Shown in pieces: positions 1-7,767 of a DNA stretch of 61,547 nt; within the stretch, counting starts at the first letter, position 1, and each line of letters opens with the position of its first letter. The translations under genes and the position numbers were made by a program. A model generated the notes under the pieces. That model searched no databases, was not told the origin of the DNA, and saw only the letters and a program-made list of their open reading frames with translations. This stretch comes from Paenibacillus vietnamensis (GTDB lineage Bacteria; Bacillota; Bacilli; Paenibacillales; Paenibacillaceae): contig NZ_JAHMHW010000028.1 in the NCBI RefSeq assembly GCF_020169515.1, positions 1-61,547 of the forward strand. The letters run 5' to 3'.

Positions 1-171
1 CAAATTGACGGTGGGAGACTCCAGAATTAAGGGGCCTAGCCGCTTTTGCATCAGAATGAACCTTAAACACCCCGATAAAGCCGAAAAGGTACAAATCTGA
101 TGCAACAAATGCAGCAGAGCTGAGCGAACAACATGATCATCCCCGTTCTAATGCACAAATTGCAGCAGAAC
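1..171. repeat. Left-edge intergenic DNA with 25-bp palindromic repeats
   Basis: No gene is supported here. Two clear imperfect palindromes occur at 96-118 (TCTGATGCA, 5-nt spacer, TGCAGCAGA) and 145-171 (GTTCTAATGCA, 5-nt spacer, TGCAGCAGAAC), about 51 bp apart. A half unit, TTTTGCATCAGAATG, lies near 43-57. The same unit recurs four times at 10289-10488, so this is a dispersed repeat family. Its function is unknown; the 5-nt loop would allow small hairpins in either strand. Confidence 0.6.
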
Positions 172-196
172 GCGGAGCAGCCGATGTCCGGGCACC

Positions 197-234
197 AAAA
201 AACCGGCCTGGGGAAGACCCCCGGACCGGTTTTT
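197..234. terminator. Rho-independent terminator, possibly bidirectional
   Basis: AAAAAACCGG pairs with CCGGTTTTT around an inner GGGG/CCCC stem. The plus strand ends in a T run. It probably ends a plus-strand gene lying left of the window; the leading A run would also give T's on the minus strand. Confidence 0.7.
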
Positions 235-271
235 GCTTCAACTATAAACGTATAAATGACTTCTTTTCAAT

Positions 272-365
272 GCGAAACGAGCTTTTGCCGCTAAAGGAAG
301 GCACAGAACCGAGCTGCGCAAGAAGAAGTTAACGGTTCGTGCGTAGCGTCAGCCGTTTACGCTTG
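272..365. repeat. Structured dispersed repeat, copy 1 (GCGAAACG...CGTTTACGCTTG)
   Basis: First of three copies of a ~95-bp element (others at 13755-13849 and 16027-16123). Ends GCGAAACG and CGTTTACGC can pair; an inner GAACCG...CGGTTC hairpin and a small GCCG...CGGC-type hairpin lie between them. This copy has lost part of the inner stem (AAGAAGTT in place of ATGCAGCT). It abuts the stop codon of the minus-strand fusion gene, so its structure could serve as that transcript's 3' end. Confidence 0.75.
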
Positions 366-368
366 ATG

Positions 369-3300
369 TTACTCAAATACCGTATCTGCGTAAAATTCAA
401 GCACATCGCGAAGCAGCATAAACGATTCGCCATTCGTAATCGCGTTTTTGTCGGTAATGGCATCGATCGTCTCCTGCGTAATCCAGCCGCGCTCCAGCAT
501 CTCATCCAGGGTGAGCGTGTCTGTGTTGTCGTTGTGAATCGCCGCCGCGATCGTCTTGACCGCCTGCTCCAGCGTAAGCGGGATGGAACCGGCATTTTTG
601 ACGCCTTTAATCAGCAGCATCGGATCGCCTTTAAAGTAATCCGGCAAAATCTTCTTCACATTCAGCAGCTTGTAAACGAAACGCTCGTTGTTGGAGATGC
701 CGTCAAGGTCAAAGTGCATGTTATCGTAGTTGCCGCTCGTATTCATCATGCTGACGGCGGTAATGAGCGCTTTGTAGGCTTTATGCTTCGTGTAATAAGG
801 AGGCTCGAAGTCATTCATCTCCAGATCCATGCCCTGCTCCTCCAAATTGGCGCGCAGCTGAGCGATGAGCTCCTCCGAACGCGACAGCTCCCTTACCGTC
901 ATGCCGTTGTCGAGCGCAAGCTTCGCGGCGGCCCCCGCCGCTTCGGCGGTAGCCATGCCAAGCGGGATGACCCTCGCGCTGCCATGCGGCATGGAATCGA
1001 AGCTTGACGCACGGCCGACGACAAGCAGATCGTCTACCTTCAGCGGCACAAGCGTCCGGAACGGCACGCCGTATTGAATCGGCGACATCATAATAATGCC
1101 GGGGTCTTGATAGTTGATGCTCTGCATATCGACATCGTACGAGCCGTAAGCAACGGCATCCCAATGATCGCGGTTGTCCATCAGATCGGCCATCGTCAGG
1201 CGGTATTCGCCCTGAAAGTGACGGGATTCCCGGATATACAGCTCGTCGGCCGTGCCTGCGAACTTGAGATCCTTGAATTCGGGAAATTTCTTCTTCAGAA
1301 ACTCTACGATCCGCGGAGCCTCGGCCTTGCCTGTCTCCATTGCAGCTTGTACGGAAGCCGGATCGAGCGGATCAACTCCGAAAATATGCATCGCATTGAT
1401 CAGAATCGTATTGTCGTTCTGCCTGCCGATATTCAAGCCGCGCATCTTGACGCGCTCCGGATTGGAGGATGGATATTCGGCCGCTTCAAAAAAGCCCCAG
1501 CCGCTCATCGCATCGACGCCTGAGCGCTCATGCCTGCCGAACGAATCCCAAATGTCCTGCGTCACGCCGCTCAGCTTGAACACTAGCGTAACGGCCATTT
1601 GAGCCTCCGGCCTGCCCAGATCCTCACGGCCAATCGTGAACGGCGCCCCGGCTGCGGCCGCGATATCGCCGTCCTGCGTTGCATCGATGACGACGCTGGC
1701 CATAATATCCTGCTCGGTGCCGTCTTCCTTGACGATATGCAGGCCGTCGATCGCCGCATTTCCTTCTTTTCCATCTCCCATAATGGGCTCCATGCTTTGA
1801 ACCTTCATGACGACGTCGATGTTCGGCTCTCCCGAAACTAATTTGTAAAAGACGTTAGCCGCGGTATTCGTATCGAAGGAGGTGCCTTCGACCTGGTCGT
1901 ACCATTCCTGGAAAATGCCTTTATTCAAAAAATTATGTTTTCCGATAATGCCGGATTGCACCGGCGAATAGTTATTGTCGAGCGTATTCAATCCGCCTAC
2001 GGTCATAAGGCCGCCGAGAATTTCGCGGTTTTTGCCGTCAACCAAGAGCACTTTTAGTCCGTTACGCGCGGCGGATACGGCTGCGGCGACCCCCTCGGGA
2101 TCGGTGCCGGCGACGATGACGTCATACTGCTCGCTAACGACTTCTGACGAGACGACCTCCAATAGCTGCTGCCGCTCGTGCTTGTTGACGGTCTCTTCCG
2201 ACTTGATCCAAATGCCGATCAGCGCGGACGCAGCAAGAATGGCAATTGCAGCTGCGGTGATGACCGCATTTTTTTTCGTAATCGTCATGCTTCTCTTGGA
2301 GCCGGCGACGTTGCCGAACAGCATCCAGGAGAACGGGATGAACCGGGTTGTAAAAGCTACTGCGGCCCAGGAGCCGAACAGCATGAACAGCCAGCTTCCC
2401 AAATAGCTGAAGTGCGCCTTCCACGTAATGCCGAAGCTTGGCATAAACCTGTCGTAAATAAAGGACAAGAACAATAAATGAATCAAATAAATGCCGAACG
2501 ATAATTCCCCGATCCGATAAAGAGGTTTGGAGACAAAAGACGGAAAGCTTCGGTAAATAATAAATGCGGCTTGTATAAGCACAAGAGCCGAAAAGACCGA
2601 ATGGAAATTCCATAAAAAATCGAACCATAACCCGTCATAGCTTTTGCCAAAGGCACGGGCGTTATAAAAAGTGTTAACATGGGTAAAAGCAAGTATAAGC
2701 CATGCCGCCCATACGGCAATCCAAGCGGTCACTCGGTAAGGGTTGGCGTTTTCCTTATTCATGATCATCCAATTTTTGATTTTCGGGTAATAAATGCCTA
2801 AAGCCGCTCCGAGGAAAAAGAAGGAGAAATAAGAGAGCGACCAGCTTCCCCTGTTTTCGACTTGCCAATCATATTTATTAATAAGGAAAAAGCCCCATTG
2901 AATAGCAAACCCGAGCGGAATCAGAAAATGAACGAGCGGGCGCCATTTTTTGGCGAGCCACAGCAAAATCGGAAACAGCAAATAAAATTGAATGCTTATA
3001 TATACGAAATAAAGATGGGCGAACGCTTTGCCGGTGCGCAGCCGCTCCCAATAATCTTCCAATGAATCTATTGAAAAAATAGGCAAATCCGAGAGAATTC
3101 TGCCCAAAACAAAATAAACCGTCGAAAACAAAATATAGGGAACTATGATGTAAAGCAGCCGTTTTTTATAAAAGCCCGTAATCAGTTTGCGATCAAGCGG
3201 GCGGGAATAATAGCTGTAGAATAAAACGAAGCTGCTGAGTAAAATAAAGGTAGGCGTACCATATTTCATGAAAATATTAATGAAATTATAAAAGAAATAA

Positions 3301-3431
3301 TAGCCCGATTCTTTCATGGTAATCGTTGCCGAGGCGCTGGCATGGACGGAAAGAACGCCAAGAATCGCCAAAGCCCGTACAATTTGCAGCTCAGGGATAT
3401 GCCCGTTTTTTTTCAATTGGCTCGTAGTCAT
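369..3431 (-). CDS. Acyltransferase-3 / FAD-dependent oxidoreductase fusion protein
   Basis: One uninterrupted frame of 1020 residues joins two normally separate proteins. Residues 1 to about 375 are an OafA/YrhL-type acyltransferase-3 domain: about ten hydrophobic segments and the N-terminal signature RALAILGVLSVHAS with its catalytic-type His. Residue 382 begins a second Met (ATG at 2288), followed by a hydrophobic anchor and an FAD_oxidored-type domain with a nucleotide-binding turn GTDPEG (about 442-447) and a C-terminal SMPHGSARVIPLGMATAEAA motif. ATG 3431 is chosen because AGGAAAGG lies 7 nt upstream; TTG 3437 also fits the frame. The linker is only about ten residues. A weak AAGAGAAG precedes the internal ATG, so separate translation of the second half is possible. 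Probable role, by inference: envelope polysaccharide or lipid acylation combined with a membrane-tethered redox reaction. Substrates are unknown. Confidence 0.8.
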   Translation of the reverse strand: MTTSQLKKNGHIPELQIVRALAILGVLSVHASASATITMKESGYYFFYNFINIFMKYGTPTFILLSSFVLFYSYYSRPLDRKLITGFYKKRLLYIIVPYILFSTVYFVLGRILSDLPIFSIDSLEDYWERLRTGKAFAHLYFVYISIQFYLLFPILLWLAKKWRPLVHFLIPLGFAIQWGFFLINKYDWQVENRGSWSLSYFSFFFLGAALGIYYPKIKNWMIMNKENANPYRVTAWIAVWAAWLILAFTHVNTFYNARAFGKSYDGLWFDFLWNFHSVFSALVLIQAAFIIYRSFPSFVSKPLYRIGELSFGIYLIHLLFLSFIYDRFMPSFGITWKAHFSYLGSWLFMLFGSWAAVAFTTRFIPFSWMLFGNVAGSKRSMTITKKNAVITAAAIAILAASALIGIWIKSEETVNKHERQQLLEVVSSEVVSEQYDVIVAGTDPEGVAAAVSAARNGLKVLLVDGKNREILGGLMTVGGLNTLDNNYSPVQSGIIGKHNFLNKGIFQEWYDQVEGTSFDTNTAANVFYKLVSGEPNIDVVMKVQSMEPIMGDGKEGNAAIDGLHIVKEDGTEQDIMASVVIDATQDGDIAAAAGAPFTIGREDLGRPEAQMAVTLVFKLSGVTQDIWDSFGRHERSGVDAMSGWGFFEAAEYPSSNPERVKMRGLNIGRQNDNTILINAMHIFGVDPLDPASVQAAMETGKAEAPRIVEFLKKKFPEFKDLKFAGTADELYIRESRHFQGEYRLTMADLMDNRDHWDAVAYGSYDVDMQSINYQDPGIIMMSPIQYGVPFRTLVPLKVDDLLVVGRASSFDSMPHGSARVIPLGMATAEAAGAAAKLALDNGMTVRELSRSEELIAQLRANLEEQGMDLEMNDFEPPYYTKHKAYKALITAVSMMNTSGNYDNMHFDLDGISNNERFVYKLLNVKKILPDYFKGDPMLLIKGVKNAGSIPLTLEQAVKTIAAAIHNDNTDTLTLDEMLERGWITQETIDAITDKNAITNGESFMLLRDVLEFYADTVFE

Positions 3432-3484
3432 AATCAAACCTTTCCTAATCCGGTTTAGTGAAGTACAACATGTTCGATGTTAGC

Positions 3485-3513
3485 ATTATAGAGAAGGGTT
3501 TGCAACTTTTTGA
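3485..3513 (-). promoter_or_regulatory. Possible promoter of the acyltransferase fusion gene
   Basis: On the minus strand a perfect TATAAT (3490-3485) lies about 55 nt upstream of the start codon. At 17 nt further upstream the -35 is only TCAAAA, a weak match. The rest of 3514-3698 shows no gene or clear signal. Confidence 0.4.
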
Positions 3514-3698
3514 GCGCACTTATTATGCCCGTTTTGCGCGTTTCGCATACCTGTCGGCCGATAGGAATCTGTCAAAAATCTCTATTCTATTCTAGAAGTA
3601 TTTGGCTGATTATAAATAGAGTTCCATTCTGCCATTTCCGGCGAATAAGCGATGCTGATCCGTCGCATGCTAGGGGATGGGAAGCGGCAGCCTGACTG

Positions 3699-3733
3699 TT
3701 GACAAATGTAACTGTAACTGATAAAATTACAGT
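3699..3733 (+). promoter_or_regulatory. rrf2 promoter with overlapping inverted-repeat operator
   Basis: TTGACA (3699-3704), a 17-nt spacer and TAAAAT (3722-3727) form a strong sigma-A promoter. A perfect inverted repeat, ACTGTAA (3711-3717) and TTACAGT (3727-3733) with a 9-nt spacer, overlaps the spacer and the -10. Its position suits autorepression by the Rrf2 protein encoded just downstream. Confidence 0.7.
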
Positions 3734-3756
3734 ACAAAGCAGGGAGGCCCTAAACA

Positions 3757-4176
3757 GTGAACAGCGAATTTACGATTGCCGTACACAGTCTCGTTTACTT
3801 GGCTTATTTGCCGGAAAGAATGGCGAGCAGCGATATGATTGCCGAGAATGTCGGAACTCATTCCGCACGCGTCAGGAAGGTAATGAGCGGTTTGCGCCGC
3901 AGCGGTTTTGTGGATACGCGCGAAGGCTCGGGCGGCGGCTACAGGCTGACGATCGATCCGAGCGTTGTGACACTGGCCGACATCTACCGTGTAATGGCAC
4001 AGGGCTCGCTTATCCCGAGCTGGTGCTCGGGCAATCCGGATATGGATTGCGTGGTCGGCTCGAATATGAATCAGGTGATGTTCGGCATCTTCTGCAAGGC
4101 GGAGAAGCAGCTCGAGAACCATTTCAGCGCCATTACGATTGAAGATGTGCTTAAGCAAATCCGCGCCTGCGGTTAG
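3757..4176 (+). CDS. Rrf2-family transcriptional regulator
   Basis: The product of 139 residues is a winged helix-turn-helix repressor of the Rrf2 family (IscR, NsrR, CymR, YwnA relatives). The N-terminal HTH covers roughly residues 5-65, with the typical wing REGSGGGYRLT. Four cysteines follow at 90, 98, 113 and 138. The C-x7-C pair resembles the spacing in NsrR-like iron-sulfur sensors, but the third Cys is further away than usual, so a cluster is not certain and thiol sensing is an alternative. GTG 3757 has AGGGAGG 9 nt upstream. A thioredoxin gene follows after 68 nt, which hints at a redox-linked regulon. An inverted repeat over its own promoter suggests autoregulation. The inducing signal is unknown. 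Confidence 0.88.
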   Translation: MNSEFTIAVHSLVYLAYLPERMASSDMIAENVGTHSARVRKVMSGLRRSGFVDTREGSGGGYRLTIDPSVVTLADIYRVMAQGSLIPSWCSGNPDMDCVVGSNMNQVMFGIFCKAEKQLENHFSAITIEDVLKQIRACG

Positions 4177-4244
4177 TGTTTTTGAAAACGATGAGACGGG
4201 TAAACCCTTCATCATACACATTAGTTTGGAGAGGATGATTGAAA

Positions 4245-4556
4245 ATGGCAGTAGCATTGACGAAAGAAAACTTTGCTCAAAGCGTGGAAAACGGCGTAGC
4301 TCTTGTAGACTTTTGGGCCCCTTGGTGCGGACCTTGCAAAATGCAGCTTCCAATCGTGGAGGAGCTTTCCACCGAGCTTGAAGGCCAAGCTGTAATCGCG
4401 AAAATCAACGTAGACGAAGAGCCTGAACTGGCTTCCCAGTTCGGCGTAATGAGCATCCCTACGCTTATTCTGTTCAAAGACGGCCAGCCCGTTGACAAAA
4501 TGGTCGGCGTACAAAGCAAGGATGCGCTGAAATCGAAAATTTCCGGCCAGCTGTAA
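4245..4556 (+). CDS. trxA: Thioredoxin
   Basis: A 103-residue thioredoxin with the active site WCGPCK (about residues 28-33), the preceding DFWAPW strand and the cis-proline motif SIPT. Cytosolic thioredoxins reduce protein disulfides using electrons from thioredoxin reductase. ATG 4245 is preferred: a GGAGAGG site lies 10 nt upstream, while the in-frame TTG at 4239 sits too close to it. The gene follows an Rrf2 regulator by 68 nt and may share its transcript. A strong terminator follows. Confidence 0.95.
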   Translation: MAVALTKENFAQSVENGVALVDFWAPWCGPCKMQLPIVEELSTELEGQAVIAKINVDEEPELASQFGVMSIPTLILFKDGQPVDKMVGVQSKDALKSKISGQL

Positions 4557-4591
4557 GACACGGATTAAGAATAACCGCATGAATTTAAAAA

Positions 4592-4640
4592 ATATCGCCC
4601 GGCGTTTGGCTTGTGCTGAACGCCGGGCGATATTTTTTTG
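4592..4640. terminator. Strong terminator after trxA
   Basis: ATATCGCCCGGCGTT (4592-4606) pairs perfectly with its complement at 4619-4633, followed by a T run. An A run precedes it, so it could act in both directions. Confidence 0.92.
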
Positions 4641-4714
4641 GGCAGGACTGCAACCTCCCGAATGTATGGCTCGTCTAGTTCATGAAGAAATTGGAAAGCA
4701 TGGGAGGGATATTG

Positions 4715-7078
4715 ATGATGAAAAATAATCGTAAGAAGGTAGCCGTCGTACTGTCTGCGGCTATGCTGATGAGCTCTCTGCCGGCTGCGGCATATGCTGA
4801 AAGCGTGAACAATCCTGTATGGTCGAGTGCTGTTGCGGCGCCGGGAGGAGGAGCATCTGCCGTGACCGTTTCTGACTCTGCACCAATCGAGGCGGACGTG
4901 ACGAAGGAAAAGGCGGAAGCGCTCGCCAGACAGTATGTCAGCATTCCGAAGGATTATTCGCTGCAGGGGGCCAGCTTCTCGACGGATATGTTGGCCGGCG
5001 GCAAGCGCAACGTCTGGAGTCTCGATTTTGTGAAGAAAACAAACGGCAAACATGTCGGCAGCATTTATGTCCGGTTGAGCGCCGATGACGGCCAGCTGCT
5101 GGAATTCAACAGTTATGTCAATAACCCGTCTGCCAAGCCTACATATCCGCTTAAGGTAGAGCGCGAAGCCGCCGGCCAGATTGCGCTCGGTTTTATCGGC
5201 AAGCTGGCATCCGAGTACAAGGATCAGATCGCTTACAACCCGGAGTTCGGCGTACAGGTGCTGCCGCCATTGACAGGAGAGGTCGTCCATACTTTGCGTT
5301 ACGATCGTATCGTTAACGAAATTCCGTACGTGGACAACTTTATACAGGTTGAGGTGGACAGCGAAGGGCATGTAAAAGGATATTCGCTGGTGTGGGACGA
5401 TACGGTCACATTCCCGAAGGTGGAATCGAAGCTGACGGCGGAGCAGGCTAACGATAAGCTTCGCGCTGCGGCGGCCCCGCAGCTTTCTTATATTATTCCA
5501 TATAATTCGCAAGGCAAGCGCAAGCCGCTGCTCGTTTACGGCCTGCAGCCGATCGCGATCGATGCGGTAACGGGCGAGGTAAAGGGGCAGCCTGAGGAAA
5601 GGTATTTCAGAGCGGGAAAGGTATCGGAAACGCCGGTTACAGCGCAGCCGCTCGGCGAGAAGCCGAAGGCCGGCAAAGTAACCGAAAAGCAGGCGGTCGA
5701 AGCGGTCAAAGCCGCATTCGAGCTTCCGGAGGGCGCGGAACTTAGCGGCTCGAGCTACAATGAATACCAAAACGAGTACCTCGGCAAAACGGAAGCAAGC
5801 TGGAATTTGAATTGGAGCATCAAGAAAGACGGCAAAGAAGCGGGAAGCGCGTCGGCGGCAGTGGACGGCCTCACGGGCGCCGTTCGTAATTTTTACATCT
5901 ATTATTATAATGGTCAGCCCGCGGGCAGCCCGGCTATCACGCTGGAGAAGGCTTCGGACCTTGCCGTCGATGCCGTGAAAAAACATCTTCCGTGGCTGAC
6001 ACACGAGCTTTATTTCGTGAAGCCTGATCCGGAGCAGTACAAGGAGCGCGAAACCAGTCAGTATTATTTCAGCTTCGTTCATAAGGTTAACGGCGCAGAT
6101 GCGCAATATGACAGCATTAATGTAGCCATCGACGCCAAGACGGGCGATGTCGCGAACTATGACGCCTATATTCAAAATTTTGATTATCCGGACAAGGCTC
6201 CATCGCTCATCTCGAAGCAGAAAGCGGTGGACAGCTGGCTGACTTACTACCGGACACAATTGACTTACCGCCTCGTGCAGCAGTATTCGTGGAACGGCCA
6301 GCCGATTCCGGTCGAGAAATATAAGCTCATGCTTGCATCGGGTGAGCTTGAAGCGGATAAAGTCGAAACGAAGACCGAAGCGGAGCTCGTCTACCGTCTC
6401 GTGCCGCGTCTGATCGACGAAGACGTGGTGCTGGATGCCGAGACAGGAGAATGGCGCAACTCGGGCACGGGAGAGACCACGCAGCTGGAGAAGCCGAAAG
6501 CAACTGACATCGACGGCCACTGGGCGCAGCGCCAGCTGGAGCTGATGGTCGCCTACAAAGCGCTGGACGTCAAGGACGGCAAGGTGCGGCCGAATGAGCA
6601 GGTTACGCGGGGAGAGTTGATCAAGATGCTCGTACTCGCCAGAAACAGCGGCCGGACGTACGGTTTGTCAACAGCGGACGGTGCAGCAAGGAAACAGTCG
6701 TTCAACGACGTTGCCGCGGATTCGAGCTACTTCGTCTATGTAGAAAGCGCGCTGGAGCAGAATCTGATCGATCTGGGTGACGGCTCGTTTAATCCGGAGG
6801 GCAAGGTGTCGCGCGACGATATGGCGGAGCTGATCGTAAGAGCGCTCGGCTACAATTCGCTGGCAAATCATGATCAGATCTTTAATACGTCGTTTGCGGA
6901 CGCGAGCAAGATCACGAACAAAGGGCAGGCGGCGATCGTCGTTGGCTTGAAGATCATGAGCTTGACGGGCGGCAAGTTCCAGCCGGCCAAGCAAGTGACG
7001 CGCGCCGAGGCGGCGACGGCGTTTTTCCGTTACCTTCAAACGCGGGCCGATCTGCAGGAAGCTCCGATTCGGATGTAA
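4715..7078 (+). CDS. Exported YcdB/YcdC-like protein with three SLH domains
   Basis: A 787-residue secreted surface protein. The start ATG 4715 follows GGGAGGG by 6 nt and gives a good signal peptide (basic MMKNNRKK, hydrophobic core, AYAE cleavage region near residue 28). The middle, to about residue 590, consists of repeated PepSY-like segments of the YcdB/YcdC (DUF4901) type, recognisable by repeated 'D-x-x-TGEV' and 'W-x-L-x-W' style strands. Three S-layer homology modules fill about residues 595-787 (for example DIDGHWAQRQLELM and the following FNDV and FADAS repeats), which would bind pyruvylated secondary cell-wall polymer. PepSY-like domains are often linked to protease inhibition or envelope signalling, but no specific function can be assigned. 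Confidence 0.85.
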   Translation: MMKNNRKKVAVVLSAAMLMSSLPAAAYAESVNNPVWSSAVAAPGGGASAVTVSDSAPIEADVTKEKAEALARQYVSIPKDYSLQGASFSTDMLAGGKRNVWSLDFVKKTNGKHVGSIYVRLSADDGQLLEFNSYVNNPSAKPTYPLKVEREAAGQIALGFIGKLASEYKDQIAYNPEFGVQVLPPLTGEVVHTLRYDRIVNEIPYVDNFIQVEVDSEGHVKGYSLVWDDTVTFPKVESKLTAEQANDKLRAAAAPQLSYIIPYNSQGKRKPLLVYGLQPIAIDAVTGEVKGQPEERYFRAGKVSETPVTAQPLGEKPKAGKVTEKQAVEAVKAAFELPEGAELSGSSYNEYQNEYLGKTEASWNLNWSIKKDGKEAGSASAAVDGLTGAVRNFYIYYYNGQPAGSPAITLEKASDLAVDAVKKHLPWLTHELYFVKPDPEQYKERETSQYYFSFVHKVNGADAQYDSINVAIDAKTGDVANYDAYIQNFDYPDKAPSLISKQKAVDSWLTYYRTQLTYRLVQQYSWNGQPIPVEKYKLMLASGELEADKVETKTEAELVYRLVPRLIDEDVVLDAETGEWRNSGTGETTQLEKPKATDIDGHWAQRQLELMVAYKALDVKDGKVRPNEQVTRGELIKMLVLARNSGRTYGLSTADGAARKQSFNDVAADSSYFVYVESALEQNLIDLGDGSFNPEGKVSRDDMAELIVRALGYNSLANHDQIFNTSFADASKITNKGQAAIVVGLKIMSLTGGKFQPAKQVTRAEAATAFFRYLQTRADLQEAPIRM

Positions 7079-7157
7079 GGATTTCTAAGTAATACTAAGT
7101 AATGCTGAGTAATTCTGAAATGGCTGGGTAATGCGACCCGATTAGCTGGGTTTCGTA

Positions 7158-7327
7158 CAGTTATTTTAGTCTAAATGAATAAATAATGGTAAATAACTGG
7201 ATTCGATGTATCTAAATCGCAAGAAATGAGCTGAATGGCGGCTTTTACTGTGATTTGATACCAGGAATCCAGTTATTTTTTTGGTGTAATATGAATCCGC
7301 GAAAATAATAGCAGAAACTACAGTTAT
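7158..7327. repeat. Long inverted-repeat element, copy A
   Basis: Left arm AAATAACTGGATTCGATGTA with TCTAAATCG (7191-7219) and right arm around 7253-7282 (GATTTGATACC, then AATCCAGTTATTTTT) form an imperfect inverted repeat. Outer half-arms CAGTTATTTTAG (7158) and CAGTTATG (7321) flank it. The same arms recur at 11774-11920 and 26708-26894. It sits in a convergent gap between a plus-strand and a minus-strand gene. Nothing else is recognised in 7079-7400. Confidence 0.65.
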
Positions 7328-7402
7328 GAATACACAGGTGTGTGCGGAAGAGGGCAGTGGCGGAAAAAAAGAGCATTCATATGAAGGAGAAGGTTGCGGG
7401 AT

Positions 7403-7445
7403 AGGAGAGCGCAGAGCTTCATGCGCAGCGGCTCTCCTGTATTTT
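7403..7445 (+). terminator. Terminator-like hairpin without an assigned plus-strand gene
   Basis: AGGAGAGC (7403-7410) pairs with GCTCTCCT (7431-7438), followed by GTATTTTT. It points in the plus direction but the nearest plus gene ends at 7078. It may be a distant terminator for that gene or the end of a small RNA. Confidence 0.5.
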
Positions 7446-7458
7446 TGTCTGAGAGAGG

Positions 7459-7602
7459 TTAGTCGGATTTTTTCTTTTTCGTGGAAAAGTTCGTGACGGA
7501 CTTGGCATCTTCCACATTGTCGTTAACGAAGGCCATGTCCTGGTTTTTCGCTTTCATGTTCGTTGTGGCTTTGTAGTTGCCCTTGTGCGACTGGTTTTCC
7601 AT
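7459..7602 (-). CDS. Small hydrophilic protein of unknown function
   Basis: A 47-residue frame read on the minus strand. The start ATG (7602-7600) is preceded by GAGGAG with 9-nt spacing, which is the main reason for calling it. The product begins MENQSHKGNYKATTN, is rich in Asn, Lys and Asp, has no hydrophobic segment and ends in FSTKKKKSD. I do not recognise a family. It is transcribed divergently from ychF, 165 nt away. Small Lys/Asn-rich proteins of this size are common in spore formers, but no sporulation role can be shown from the sequence. A longer frame upstream overlaps ychF on the opposite strand and is not credible. Confidence 0.6.
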   Translation of the reverse strand: MENQSHKGNYKATTNMKAKNQDMAFVNDNVEDAKSVTNFSTKKKKSD

Positions 7603-7718
7603 TTCGATCATCTCCTCGAATGTGATGGCTGGCCGTGAAGCCGTCCGCAATGCTAGTATTTCCCCGATGCCGTCAACCATTCCGCGCCGCGGCACTTTCA
7701 AAGTAGGGGGTACTGGGG

Positions 7719-7724
7719 TATAAT
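7719..7724 (+). promoter_or_regulatory. ychF promoter -10
   Basis: A perfect TATAAT lies 44 nt upstream of the ychF start. The -35 region at 17-nt spacing (TTTCAA, 7696-7701) is poor. Confidence 0.5.
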
Positions 7725-7767
7725 AGCGGGAGCTATTTATTTTCGGGAAACAGGGGTGTCTTTGAGC

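Noticed and set aside
96..171. Evenly spaced repeats as a CRISPR array
   Set aside because: The palindromes vary in sequence, the intervening DNA is not of spacer type, spacing in the second array changes from 51 to 72 bp, and no cas genes are present.
4565..6520. A 651-codon minus-strand frame opposite the YcdB/SLH gene
   Set aside because: No ribosome site and no family; the plus strand has signal peptide and SLH domains.
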